NCBI GenBank assembly: GCA_947374485.1
Contig: CANCCF010000001.1
Span: forward strand, 1 to 64,000
Direction: 5' to 3'
From: Comamonadaceae bacterium
Lineage (GTDB): Bacteria; Pseudomonadota; Gammaproteobacteria; Burkholderiales; Burkholderiaceae_C
Length of the DNA stretch: 64,000 bases
The notes under the pieces are model-generated. The model was not told the origin of the DNA and ran no database searches. It worked only from the letters and a program-made list of their open reading frames with translations. Positions 8,336 through 16,649 of this stretch are shown here, piece after piece. The position numbers and the translations under genes are program-made. The stretch's first letter is position 1, and each line of letters begins with the position of its first letter.

Positions 8336-9574
8336 ATGCACTCCTCCCGGGCCCCCTCCATTCTCATTGCCGGTGCGGGCCATTGCGGCGGCCGCACGGT
8401 GCAGGCGCTGCGGGAATACGGTTTTGCAGGACGCATTGACCTGGTGGGCGACGAGCCAGGCCTGCCCTACGAGCGCCCGCCCCTTTCGAAGGACGCGCTC
8501 ACTGGTGAGCGCACGCATGCGTCCCTCGACCTGATGGACGCCGAGGCCCTGCAGGCGCTGGACGTGCAGCGCCACCTGGCGCGGGTCACCGCCATCGACA
8601 CGCAGGCGCATACCGCCACGCTGTCCAACGGCACCGCACTCGCCTACACGAGCCTGCTGTTTGCCAACGGTGGCGCGGCGCGCCCGCTGCCCATATCCGG
8701 CGCGCAGTTGCCGGGCGTACTGTCCCTGCGCAACAAGGCCGATGCCCTGGTGCTGGCGCCGTACCTGGCGCAGGGCAAACGCATCGCCATCATTGGCGGC
8801 GGTTTCATTGGTCTCGAAGTAGCGGCCTCGGCACGCAAAAAGGGGTGTGAGGTCAGCCTGGTGGAAGGCGCACCGCAGCTGATGGGCCGTGCGGTGCCCA
8901 AGCTGTTGGCGGACCGGGCGCAGGCCTTGCATGTTGCGCGTGGCGTGGACCTGCACCTGGGTGTGAGCCCGCTGCACATTGCGCAAACACCCACAGGTCT
9001 GAGTGTGGCCTTGTCGAATGGCATCACGCTGCAGGCCGACGCGGTGCTGGTGGGCATTGGCATCATCCCCGGCACGGATGTGGCACAGGCGGCTGGCATT
9101 GCGGTGGCGCGCGGCATCCTGGTGAATCGCCAGCTGCAAACCAATGTGCCCAACGTCTATGCGGCGGGTGACGTCGCCGAGTTCCCAAGCCACATCAGTG
9201 GTGCGCTCTTGCGGCAAGAAACCTGGCAAAACGCCGAGTCGCAAGCACGGGTCGCCGCGCAGAATTTGATGGGCGGTGCGGTGGAATTTGCGGCCAGCTC
9301 CTGGTTCTGGTCCGACCAATACGATTATCAACTGCAGGTCTCGGGTGAACCGGCCGCCGGTGTGCACACCGTGGTGCGCGAACAGGAAGACGGCGATGTG
9401 CTGGTGTTCTACACCGATGCGGCCCACAGAATCGTGGGCGCCTGCGGCTGGGGCTTGTCGTCCCGCATTGCCAAAGACCTGAAGCTGGCGCGCACGCTGG
9501 TGGAGCGCGGCGCCAGCGCCAGCCCGGAGCTGCTGGCCGACCCGGCCACCAGGCTCAAGGCCTTGCTGAAGTAA
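8336..9574 (+). CDS. mocF: NAD(P)H:ferredoxin reductase, MocF-like
   Basis: A 412-residue FAD enzyme of the rhodocoxin/putidaredoxin reductase group. It shows an FAD-binding Rossmann start (ILIAGAGHCGGRTVQALRE, residues 9-27), PYERPPLSKD (44-53), an NAD-binding GGGFIGLE (154-161) and VYAAGDVAEF (274-283). It passes electrons from NAD(P)H to a [2Fe-2S] protein that feeds an oxygenase. In rhizopine-using rhizobia the equivalent protein, MocF, works with Rieske protein MocE and the membrane oxygenase MocD; all three types occur in this window, though mocE and mocD lie 16 kb away. It is monocistronic with a clear promoter. The partner assignment is inferred from content, not adjacency. Confidence 0.75.
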   Translation: MHSSRAPSILIAGAGHCGGRTVQALREYGFAGRIDLVGDEPGLPYERPPLSKDALTGERTHASLDLMDAEALQALDVQRHLARVTAIDTQAHTATLSNGTALAYTSLLFANGGAARPLPISGAQLPGVLSLRNKADALVLAPYLAQGKRIAIIGGGFIGLEVAASARKKGCEVSLVEGAPQLMGRAVPKLLADRAQALHVARGVDLHLGVSPLHIAQTPTGLSVALSNGITLQADAVLVGIGIIPGTDVAQAAGIAVARGILVNRQLQTNVPNVYAAGDVAEFPSHISGALLRQETWQNAESQARVAAQNLMGGAVEFAASSWFWSDQYDYQLQVSGEPAAGVHTVVREQEDGDVLVFYTDAAHRIVGACGWGLSSRIAKDLKLARTLVERGASASPELLADPATRLKALLK

Positions 9575-9583
9575 GCCCGGCTA

Positions 9584-11179
9584 TCAGGCCGCAGCCAGTT
9601 CCTGAGCCGGGGCTGCAACGGCCAGCGGCGAGCGAATCAAAAAGTCAAAGGCGCTGAGTGCCGCCTTGGCGCCGTCCCCCGCCGCAATCACGATCTGCTT
9701 AAAGGGCACGGTAGTGCAGTCACCCGCAGCAAACACGCCGGGCACATTGGTGTGGCCCTTGGCATCGATGAGGATTTCGCCAAAGCGGCTCAACTCCACG
9801 GTGCCCTTCAAGAACTCGGTGTTGGGCACCAGGCCGATCTGCACGAACACGCCTTCGAGCTCTACATGGTGCTCCAGGTCCGTGGCACGGTCTTTGAACT
9901 TCAGGCCATTGACCTTCTGGCCGTCGCCGGTGATCTCGGTGGTCTGTGCGTTCACATGGATGGTGACGTTGGCCAGGCTTTTCAGTTTGTTGACCAGCAC
10001 CGCATCGGCCTTGAGCGCGTCGGCAAATTCCACCAGGGTGACGTGCTTGACCACGCCGGCCAAGTCGATCGCCGCTTCCACACCCGAGTTGCCGCCGCCA
10101 ATGACGGAGACGTGTTTGCCCTTGAACAGCGGGCCGTCGCAATGCGGGCAATAGGCGACGCCCTTGTTCTTGTACTGGGCTTCGCCCGGCACATTCACGT
10201 TGCGCCAGCGCGCACCAGTAGAGAGGATGACGCTCTTGGCCTTGAGGCTGGCGCCATTGGCCATCTGCACCTCGATCAGGCCACCCGTTTCACTCGCAGG
10301 AACAATCCGTTCCGCGCGCTGCAGGTTCATGATGTCGACTTCGTAATGCCGCACCTGCGCTTCCAGCGCAGCAGCAAACTTGGGGCCGTCGGTCTCCAGC
10401 ACCGAAATATAATTTTCAATCGCCATGGTGTCGTTGGTCTGGCCACCAAAGCGCTCGGCGGCCACGCCCACGCGGATGCCCTTGCGCGCGGCATACACAG
10501 CCGCTGCCGCACCGGCGGGGCCACCACCGACGATGAGCACGTCATACGGCGCCTTGGCCGTGAGCTTGGCGGCCTCGCGCTCTTCGGAGCGGACATCGAG
10601 CCGGGCCACGATTTCTTCGAGCATCATGCGGCCCGAGCCAAACACCTCGTCGTTCAGGTAGACCATGGGCACGGCCATGACCTGGCGGCGGTCCACCTCG
10701 GCCTGGTTGAGCGCGCCATCAATCACGGTGGTGTGCACGCGCGGGTTGAACACGGCCATGAGGGTAGCGGCCTGCACCACGTCCGGGCAGTTGTGGCAGG
10801 ACAAGGACATATAGACCTCGAACTTGTAGTCACCGTCCAGCGCCTTGATCTGCTCCAGCACCTCGGCCTCCACCTTCGGGGGATGGCCGCCGGTCCACAA
10901 CAGCGCCAGCACCAGCGAGGTGAACTCGTGGCCCAGCGGAATGGCGGCAAAGCGCACGCCGGTGGTCTCGTTTTCTCTCGCAATCACAAAGGATGGCTTG
11001 CGTGCATCGGCGCCACTTTCATCGAAGCTCACCTTGTCAGAGAGGCTGGCAATCTCCACCAGCAGCTCGCGCAGTTCCACCGAGCGCGCGCTGTCGTCCA
11101 GCGAAGCGATCAGGCGGATGGGCTGGCGCAGCATGCCCAGGTAGGTCTGCAACTGCGTCTTCATGGTGGTGTCTAACAT
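9584..11179 (-). CDS. ahpF: Alkyl hydroperoxide reductase subunit F
   Basis: A 531-residue flavoprotein of normal AhpF length. The N-terminal thioredoxin-like half carries the redox pair CHNC, with FAD/NAD domains beginning at VLIVGGGPAGAAAAVYAARKG. The thioredoxin-reductase type active site is VAYCPHCDGPLFKG, and a C-terminal AAGDCTTVPFKQI segment binds FAD. It uses NADH to re-reduce AhpC, which destroys H2O2 and organic peroxides in the cytosol. The ATG at 11179 follows GGAGAACCACC, a strong ribosome site. It lies downstream of ahpC on the same strand, with a hairpin between them. Confidence 0.95.
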   Translation of the reverse strand: MLDTTMKTQLQTYLGMLRQPIRLIASLDDSARSVELRELLVEIASLSDKVSFDESGADARKPSFVIARENETTGVRFAAIPLGHEFTSLVLALLWTGGHPPKVEAEVLEQIKALDGDYKFEVYMSLSCHNCPDVVQAATLMAVFNPRVHTTVIDGALNQAEVDRRQVMAVPMVYLNDEVFGSGRMMLEEIVARLDVRSEEREAAKLTAKAPYDVLIVGGGPAGAAAAVYAARKGIRVGVAAERFGGQTNDTMAIENYISVLETDGPKFAAALEAQVRHYEVDIMNLQRAERIVPASETGGLIEVQMANGASLKAKSVILSTGARWRNVNVPGEAQYKNKGVAYCPHCDGPLFKGKHVSVIGGGNSGVEAAIDLAGVVKHVTLVEFADALKADAVLVNKLKSLANVTIHVNAQTTEITGDGQKVNGLKFKDRATDLEHHVELEGVFVQIGLVPNTEFLKGTVELSRFGEILIDAKGHTNVPGVFAAGDCTTVPFKQIVIAAGDGAKAALSAFDFLIRSPLAVAAPAQELAAA

Positions 11180-11222
11180 GGTGGTTCTCCGGTAAACAAA
11201 AGGTGCGATCAGTGCCGCCGTG

Positions 11223-11255
11223 GCAGGGGACGCCTTTCAAAAAAGCATCCCCTGC
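11223..11255 (-). terminator. Stem-loop between ahpC and ahpF
   Basis: Arms GCAGGGGACGC (11223-11233) and GCATCCCCTGC (11245-11255) pair with one mismatch around an 11-base loop. It lies in the 105-base gap after the ahpC stop. No long T-run follows on the minus strand, so it is more likely an attenuator or mRNA-stabilising hairpin that keeps ahpC expressed above ahpF than a full terminator. Confidence 0.55.
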
Positions 11256-11284
11256 GGCTGGGGTACTAAGCGTTTTTTAGATGC

Positions 11285-11848
11285 TTAGATCTTGCCGACC
11301 AGGTCCAGGGAAGGAGCCAGGGTCTTCTCGCCCTCTTTCCACTTGGCGGGGCAGACTTCACCGGGGTGGGCGGCGGTGTACTGGGCAGCCTTGAGCTTGC
11401 GCAGGGTCTCACCCACATCACGGGCGATTTCGTTGGAGTGGATTTCCAGGGTCTTGATGATGCCGTCGGGGTTGATGACGAAGGTGCCGCGCAGGGCCAG
11501 GCCTTCGGAATCGATATGCACGTCAAAGGCGCGGGTCAGGGCGTGGGTGGGGTCGCCCACCAGCGGGAACTTGGCCTTGCTCACAGCGGGGGAAGTCTCA
11601 TGCCAGACCTTGTGCGAGAAGTGGGTGTCGGTGGTGACGATGAAGACCTCGGCACCGGCCTTCTGGAACTCGGCGTAGTTCTCGGCTGCGTCTTCCACTT
11701 CGGTGGGGCAGTTGAAGGTGAAGGCCGCAGGCATGAAGATCACGACGGACCATTTGCCCTTGAACGAGTCTTGGGTCACGGGCACAAACTTGCCGTTGTG
11801 GAAAGCCGTGGTGGCAAAGGGCTGGACTTGGGTGTTGATCAGGGACAT
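11285..11848 (-). CDS. ahpC: Alkyl hydroperoxide reductase subunit C (peroxiredoxin)
   Basis: A 187-residue 2-Cys peroxiredoxin of canonical length. The peroxidatic Cys is in AAFTFNCPTE (near residue 47; most relatives have FTFVCPTE) and the resolving Cys in HPGEVCPAKWKEGEKTL (near residue 166). It reduces H2O2 and alkyl hydroperoxides and is recycled by AhpF. The start at 11848 follows AAGGAGA. It is probably OxyR-controlled as in relatives, but I could not recognise a convincing OxyR site upstream. Confidence 0.96.
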   Translation of the reverse strand: MSLINTQVQPFATTAFHNGKFVPVTQDSFKGKWSVVIFMPAAFTFNCPTEVEDAAENYAEFQKAGAEVFIVTTDTHFSHKVWHETSPAVSKAKFPLVGDPTHALTRAFDVHIDSEGLALRGTFVINPDGIIKTLEIHSNEIARDVGETLRKLKAAQYTAAHPGEVCPAKWKEGEKTLAPSLDLVGKI

Positions 11849-11948
11849 GGTGGAATCTCCTTAAGAGGTTGGGGTAACAATGAAGTGAAGGCTTTCGATT
11901 GACGTTAACTATTCACTGGGGCTGAGAATACCGCGATTCGGGTTGGCT

Positions 11949-11986
11949 TGCACCCCTTGGGCCATGGTTTGTTTCAATGGGGTGCA
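11949..11986 (-). terminator. Inverted repeat between the panB-like gene and ahpC
   Basis: TGCACCCC (11949-11956) and GGGGTGCA (11979-11986) are perfect 8-base arms around a 22-base loop. The repeat sits in the 163-base gap between the panB-like stop and the ahpC start on the minus strand. It may end the panB-like transcript or form part of the ahpC control region; there is no T-run to decide. Confidence 0.3.
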
Positions 11987-12011
11987 TAGGCATTATGAAA
12001 TCCGTAAAAAC

Positions 12012-12809
12012 CTATTCCCCCAGCGCTTGTGCAAACCGCGCCAGCTCCTCAGGCCTGATGCCCACCTCGTGCGCCGCCTGCGGGTAGGCGCCGTAGTCCA
12101 CATCGCTCTTGAACTCCTTGAAGGCCGCCACGCGCTCGGCTTGCAGGCGGTCGTACTCGGCGGCGAAGTTGCGGTAGACCTTGGCGTGGCGCGGCACGTG
12201 GCCGCGGTTGGCGCCCAGCACGTCGTCGGCAAACAGGTACTGCGCGTCGCACCCCGCACCGGCGCCCATGGAAATCATCACGAGGGACGTGCGCTTTGAA
12301 ATCAGCGCCGCCACTTCGGCGGGCACCACTTCAATCTCGGCGGCAAAGGCACCGGCTGCTTCCAGCGCCTTGACCTGCTGCCACACCAGCAGCGCCGTCT
12401 CCAGCGTCTTGCCCACCGCCTTGAAGCCGCCCGTCCAGGTGGCCTGTGAGGGGATCAGACCGGAGTGGCCGCAGACCGGAATGCCCTCGTCGCGCAGGCG
12501 CCGGACTATGCCCATGCTGGCCGCGCAATACACCGCATCGCCCCCGGCGCGCATGGCCTTGAAGGCGGCGCGCAAATACTCTTCGGCGGTGACGAAATCA
12601 CCGTACTCCAGGCCGGGCACGGCAAAGCAACTGGGCGCGGCCTCGCGAAAGGCCGGGCCCAGCAGCGCGGGCGGCACGGACAGCATGTCGATTCCGGCGG
12701 CTTGCGCGGCAGCGGCTTCGTCCAGTGTTTCCACGCGCAGCATGGAGAGCTGGCGCTGGCCTTTCAATGCACGTAGATCGGCGATGGTGGGGCGTGCTGA
12801 AGTTGTCAT
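12012..12809 (-). CDS. PanB-like (ketopantoate hydroxymethyltransferase superfamily) protein lacking metal ligands
   Basis: A 265-residue TIM-barrel protein. Its middle matches PanB: GIPVCGHSGLIPSQATWTGG corresponds to the PanB segment 'vpVCGHlGLtPQs...GG', and EIEVVPAEVA keeps the catalytic Glu region, followed by ISMGAGAGCDAQ. The Mg-binding and substrate residues of true PanB are absent. VGDSLG is replaced by LSVPPALL, the DLPFMAY Asp by VPGLEYGD, and VKIEGG by VYCAASMG. It is therefore unlikely to make ketopantoate. It is divergent from purU with an RpiR-type box between, so a role in one-carbon or inositol-derived aldehyde metabolism is plausible but unproven. Confidence 0.7.
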   Translation of the reverse strand: MTTSARPTIADLRALKGQRQLSMLRVETLDEAAAAQAAGIDMLSVPPALLGPAFREAAPSCFAVPGLEYGDFVTAEEYLRAAFKAMRAGGDAVYCAASMGIVRRLRDEGIPVCGHSGLIPSQATWTGGFKAVGKTLETALLVWQQVKALEAAGAFAAEIEVVPAEVAALISKRTSLVMISMGAGAGCDAQYLFADDVLGANRGHVPRHAKVYRNFAAEYDRLQAERVAAFKEFKSDVDYGAYPQAAHEVGIRPEELARFAQALGE

Positions 12810-12824
12810 GCGGTTTTCCTTGAA

Positions 12825-12838
12825 AGAAATTATTTTCT
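12825..12838. promoter_or_regulatory. Palindromic operator candidate (RpiR-type box 3)
   Basis: AGAAATTATTTTCT has near-perfect GAAAT/TTTTC arms. It lies 15 bases upstream of the panB-like start in the control region shared with purU. It matches the boxes next to iolG, rpiR1, iolE1 and the ABC importer. Confidence 0.45.
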
Positions 12839-12920
12839 ATTGTAGTGTCTTCATAGAATAATATGTGCATCCTCTTGCAGCCATCACCACCAGACAAACC
12901 CTTAGCCAAAACCAGTATCC

Positions 12921-13769
12921 ATGACCTCACGCTACATCCTCACCCTCTCCTGCCCCGACAAGCCCGGCATCGTGCACGGCGTCACCGGTTTGCTGCTGTC
13001 CTTGGGCGGCAACATCGAAGAGGCGGGGCAGTTCAACGACGCGCAGACCGGCCTGTTTTTCATGCGCGTGCAGTTCGCCTGCAGCGACTCCAGTGAAGAA
13101 AGAATCAACAGTGCGCTGCAGGAGCTGGCCGCCCTGTGGCAAATGGGGGTGGAGTTGCGCCAGGCAGATCGGCGCATGCCCATCGTCATCATGGTCAGCC
13201 AGCAGGGCCATTGCTTGAACGACCTGATGTTCCGTTTCAAAAGCGGCCTGCTGCCGGTGGACGTGCGGGCCATCATTTCCAACCACCGCGATTTTTACCA
13301 AATGGCGGCCAGCTACAACGTGCCCTTCCACCACATCCCGGTGACAGCGGCCACCAAGAGCGAGGCCGAGGCGCGTCAGCTCGATGTGATCCGCAGCGAG
13401 GGCGCCGAGCTGGTGGTGCTGGCGCGCTACATGCAGGTGCTCTCCGACCCGATGTGCCGCGCGTTGAGCGGTAAAGCCATCAACATCCACCACAGCTTCC
13501 TGCCCAGCTTCAAGGGCGCCAAGCCCTACTACCAGGCGCATGACCGCGGCGTGAAGCTCATCGGTGCCACCGCCCACTACGTCACGGCCGATCTGGACGA
13601 AGGCCCCATCATCGAGCAGGACGTGGCGCGTGTGGACCACAGCCGCACGGTGGAAGACTTCACCACCCTGGGCCGCGACACCGAGAGCCAGGTGCTGGCG
13701 CGCGCCGTGAAGTGGCACAGCGAACACCGCGTGCTGCTCAATGGCCACCGCACCGTCATCTTCAAATGA
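12921..13769 (+). CDS. purU: Formyltetrahydrofolate deformylase
   Basis: A 282-residue enzyme hydrolysing 10-formyl-THF to formate and THF. The N-terminal ACT domain (residues 1-85) starts YILTLSCPDKPGIVHGVTG. The C-terminal formyltransferase domain contains ISNHRDF, INIHHSFLPSFKGAKPY with the conserved Asn and His, and GATAHYVTADLDEGPIIEQ with the catalytic Asp. Length and motifs are canonical. The stop overlaps the start of the next gene in an ATGA, so the two are translationally coupled. Next to demethylation genes, PurU could drain one-carbon units as formate and recycle folate. Confidence 0.93.
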   Translation: MTSRYILTLSCPDKPGIVHGVTGLLLSLGGNIEEAGQFNDAQTGLFFMRVQFACSDSSEERINSALQELAALWQMGVELRQADRRMPIVIMVSQQGHCLNDLMFRFKSGLLPVDVRAIISNHRDFYQMAASYNVPFHHIPVTAATKSEAEARQLDVIRSEGAELVVLARYMQVLSDPMCRALSGKAINIHHSFLPSFKGAKPYYQAHDRGVKLIGATAHYVTADLDEGPIIEQDVARVDHSRTVEDFTTLGRDTESQVLARAVKWHSEHRVLLNGHRTVIFK

Positions 13770-14797
13770 ACAACCAGGCGCCCACGCCCGTTGAACCGGC
13801 CACTGCACCGCCCCTGTCCATCGGCATCAACCTGGACGGCGTGCTGGTGCACGACGGCCTGATGACGCCGCTGGCCCGCACCCGCATGGCCTGGGTGAAG
13901 CACAGCGGCGCCTTTGACTACATCGAAAAGAACATCGACCCCACCGAAGACTTTGCGCCTTACTTTCGTTGGGTGGAGCAGTACGGCGTGCCCATCAAGG
14001 TGTTCGGCGGCATTTTTTGCGCGGGCCAGGACGAGCACCGCATGCGCTGGGGCCTGCGCACCGCGGGCCAGCTGGGCGCCAAATTCTTCAACATGCAGCT
14101 GTATGCGCGCCACGCCGATGGCCACACCCTCACCGACCGCGAGGTGGCCGACTTCTTTTTATCCGCCCTGGAGCACGGCGCACACAGCGGCTGCCAGCCC
14201 ACGCTGGAAGTGCATGTGGACATGTGGAGCGAACGTTTTGATCGCATCGAGGCGGTGGCCAATCTGCTGGCGCAGAGCCATGTCGATCTGGCTTTGACGC
14301 TGGACCATTCCCATTTGATTTTCAAAATCGACAACCCGGCAGAACTGGCGCTCAGTGGCGTGCAAGCAGGCAGTGACGGCGGCCGTCACCGGCTTGCACC
14401 CCACAACCCGCAGGCCTTCTACACGCAGTGGCTGCAGGCCGGTTGGGTGGCGCACGCCCACACCCGCAGCGTGGCCACCGGTGTGCCAGGCAACCCGCGC
14501 GGCAAGCGCACCCGGGACGTGCAGGGCCGCGCCATCCAGTACCCCTTCATGGCACCGCCTGCGGGCAGCTTCCACAGCGACTGGAAGGCCGAACGCCTGC
14601 TGGACTGGAAGACCGCCGTGCGCGAATTGCTGGTGCACATGCGGCTGCAGTCCTCCCATCGCCTTCGGGCACCACAGCACATCAGCTGCGAGTTCATCCC
14701 CTTTGCCGACTACGGCGGCGGCGCGCGCTATTCGATCTGGGACAACAACCTGGCCTGTGCGGCGTGGCTGCGGGAGGAGTGGGCGGCGCTGGCCTGA
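13766..14797 (+). CDS. TIM-barrel sugar isomerase-like protein of unknown substrate
   Basis: A 343-residue protein with xylose-isomerase-like metal-ligand patterns: LEVHVDMWSERFDR (Glu/His), LALTLDHSHLIF (Asp-His-Ser-His), a central WVAHAHTRS and ISCEFIPFADYG (Glu) near the C-terminus. This arrangement fits a divalent-metal TIM barrel acting on a sugar or polyol. The start is the ATG at 13766, overlapping the purU stop, which gives strong evidence for co-expression with purU. I do not recognise a named family. It could be an isomerase, epimerase or hydrolase linked to the inositol route. Confidence 0.6.
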   Translation: MNNQAPTPVEPATAPPLSIGINLDGVLVHDGLMTPLARTRMAWVKHSGAFDYIEKNIDPTEDFAPYFRWVEQYGVPIKVFGGIFCAGQDEHRMRWGLRTAGQLGAKFFNMQLYARHADGHTLTDREVADFFLSALEHGAHSGCQPTLEVHVDMWSERFDRIEAVANLLAQSHVDLALTLDHSHLIFKIDNPAELALSGVQAGSDGGRHRLAPHNPQAFYTQWLQAGWVAHAHTRSVATGVPGNPRGKRTRDVQGRAIQYPFMAPPAGSFHSDWKAERLLDWKTAVRELLVHMRLQSSHRLRAPQHISCEFIPFADYGGGARYSIWDNNLACAAWLREEWAALA

Positions 14798-14854
14798 GTG
14801 CCTGCCTGCATCGTGCGGCTGCCAGCGATTAAACTGAACGCACTGGAGGTCGTC

Positions 14855-15073
14855 ATGGACACATCTCTCGTCAGTCGCAACCCTGAAATCATGAGCGGAG
14901 CTGCTTGCTTCACTGGCACCCGTGTGCCAGTCAAAAACCTTTTTGACTATCTGGAAGGCAGCTCGACCCTGGAAGAGTTCCTGCAAGACTTTCCCTCCGT
15001 GCAACGCACAACGGCCATCGCGGTACTTGAAGAAGCCCGTGTGCGACTGACTTCCGATGCGCCTGCTGCTTGA
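14855..15073 (+). CDS. DUF433 protein (antitoxin of a DUF433-DUF5615 pair)
   Basis: A 72-residue protein with the DUF433 pattern SRNPEIMSGAACFTGTRVPV, then LFDYLEGSSTLEEFLQDFPSV and a C-terminal helix. DUF433 folds as a small winged-helix-like DNA-binding domain and is the usual partner of DUF5615 PIN-like proteins. The start at 14855 follows GGAGGT-like sequence and fits the family N-terminus. It overlaps the next gene by 17 bases. Confidence 0.8.
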   Translation: MDTSLVSRNPEIMSGAACFTGTRVPVKNLFDYLEGSSTLEEFLQDFPSVQRTTAIAVLEEARVRLTSDAPAA

Positions 15074-15383
15074 CGAATCGGTTCCCAGCCGGTTCAGGCG
15101 CTATTTGACGAACCATGCGGTCCAGACAGTTGTCGCGATGGGCTGGTCCGGCGTCAAGAACGGCAAACTCCTGGCCCTCGCAGCAAACGCTTTCGATGCT
15201 TTTGTCACCGTGGACAAAAATCTTCCCTATCAGCAGAACCTGTCCACGCTACCAATTTCAGTGGTCGTTCTAGATTCGGTCTCGAACGAGCTGTCTGCCT
15301 TGATCCCGTTGGTGCCTGCTCTGGAACAGGCCCTTCAAAACTTGCAGCCACGCACTTGCATTCGCATTGACAGCAGGACCTGA
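15057..15383 (+). CDS. DUF5615 PIN-like protein (toxin partner)
   Basis: A 108-residue protein with the acidic residues of a PIN-like nuclease: MRLLLDESVP (Asp near residue 6) and AFVTVDKNLPYQQNL (Asp near 59). The DUF5615 core '(I/L)LLDExvp...D..l' is clear. It is translated from a frame overlapping the DUF433 gene, the standard gene order for this predicted toxin-antitoxin system. RNase activity is inferred from the family and not shown. The pair lies between the purU operon and an MFS gene and could be a small mobile cassette. Confidence 0.78.
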   Translation: MRLLLDESVPSRFRRYLTNHAVQTVVAMGWSGVKNGKLLALAANAFDAFVTVDKNLPYQQNLSTLPISVVVLDSVSNELSALIPLVPALEQALQNLQPRTCIRIDSRT

Positions 15384-15385
15384 GC

Positions 15386-16624
15386 TTGCGTTTGCTGCGG
15401 CCTGACAATACGCCCTTACCGATGCAGCACTACCGCCAATGGAGCGCAGCCTTTGCCTCCTATTTCACCTTCATGGGCCTGTGGATGGCCTTTGGCCCGG
15501 CCACCCTCATGGCCGGCAACCCGCAGGCGGCACCCTTGGCACTGGCCGCCAACACCCTGGCCTATTTCGTCGCCACGCCCTTTGTGCGTGCGCTCTGGCG
15601 TGCGCTGGGCTTTGCAAAAACAGTGGTCTTGATGGGCGCGGGCGTGGCAGCCAGTCTGTGCGCGGCGGCGCTGGCGCCGCAGTGGCTGGCGGTGTGTGTG
15701 CCCTTGGCCTTCTTCTTCGGCTCGGGCTCCTACACCCTGTGTGAAACGCAGATGCTCGAGGACCTGGCGCGCGCGAGCCAGAGCCATGCGTTTGGGCGGG
15801 CGCGCAAATGGGGCTCGTTTGGTTTTCTGGCCGCCGCCGCCTTGGGCGGCGCGGTGTTTTCCATGGGTGATGTGGGGCGCATCTTCACCCTGGCACTGGC
15901 CCTGTGTGGCCTGTCCTATCTGGGCTGCTGCATCGCACTGGCCCTGGCGCACCGTGGCGCTGAGCGGGCGCACATGGATGCCGCACGGCCAGCGGACACC
16001 CCGACTGCACCATCACACGCCGCTTCTGCTTCTGCTTCAGCTTCACCTGCATCGCCCGGCGGCCTGCGCGCGCTCCTGGGTGGTTCGGCGGCTGTCACGG
16101 CCATGCGCCTGGCCGAGGCCATTTCCTCCACCTGGTTTGGCGCCTGGTGGCTGGCCACCGGGCACAGCCCACTGCAGACCGGCCTGCTGTGCGCGCTGCC
16201 GGTGGCGGCCGAGTTTGTGGCCATGTGGCGGGGCGGTGTTTACCTTGCGCGCTACAGCGCAAGCGCAGTGATGCTGGTGTGCTGCGCCGCCTCCGTGGCG
16301 CGCTGGTTGGCCACGCCGTTCTGTTCGCAACTGTGGTGCGCCGTGCCGCTGCAATCGGTACACGCGCTGACCTTCGGCCTGTTCTATCCGGCCTCACTGA
16401 TCTGGCTCAAGCAGGTCTATGGCGAGGGCTTTTTCCAGGCCCGCTATGCCACCGAAGCGGCGGCCCGCGCGCTCACCGCCACAGTCAGCTTTGCAGCAGC
16501 CAGCTGGGTGATTGCCCGCCTGGGCTATGGCGCGCTGTTTGCCTGCAGCAGCACCCTTGCAGCACTCAGCGGCCTGTGGTGGTGGCGCACCCTGATACGG
16601 GCCCGGCAACAGCCCTCACTTTGA
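15386..16624 (+). CDS. MFS transporter (HcaT/LacY-like 3-phenylpropionate transporter type)
   Basis: About 412 residues with roughly twelve membrane helices. The opening ASYFTFMGLWMAFGPATLMAG and the helix-2/3 region NTLAYFVATPFVRALWRALG match the MFS_1-like/HcaT group, and RARKWGSFGFLAAAALGG matches its RxWGSiGF motif. A low-complexity Ala/Ser linker (ASASASASPAS) lies between the two six-helix halves. The start is uncertain: TTG 15386 follows AGGA at good spacing and nearly touches the upstream stop, while ATG 15422 also fits. The substrate is unknown; a proton symporter for an aromatic or polyol compound is likely. Confidence 0.75.
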   Translation: MRLLRPDNTPLPMQHYRQWSAAFASYFTFMGLWMAFGPATLMAGNPQAAPLALAANTLAYFVATPFVRALWRALGFAKTVVLMGAGVAASLCAAALAPQWLAVCVPLAFFFGSGSYTLCETQMLEDLARASQSHAFGRARKWGSFGFLAAAALGGAVFSMGDVGRIFTLALALCGLSYLGCCIALALAHRGAERAHMDAARPADTPTAPSHAASASASASPASPGGLRALLGGSAAVTAMRLAEAISSTWFGAWWLATGHSPLQTGLLCALPVAAEFVAMWRGGVYLARYSASAVMLVCCAASVARWLATPFCSQLWCAVPLQSVHALTFGLFYPASLIWLKQVYGEGFFQARYATEAAARALTATVSFAAASWVIARLGYGALFACSSTLAALSGLWWWRTLIRARQQPSL

Positions 16625-16649
16625 CGCCAGCGGGCCGCACGCCCGCAGC

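Noticed and set aside
11849..11948. An OxyR site upstream of ahpC
   Set aside because: I looked for spaced ATAG/CTAT elements but found only isolated matches, so it was not annotated.
12012..12809. Calling the PanB-like gene a true pantothenate enzyme (panB)
   Set aside because: The metal and substrate residues are missing and no panC or panD lies nearby.
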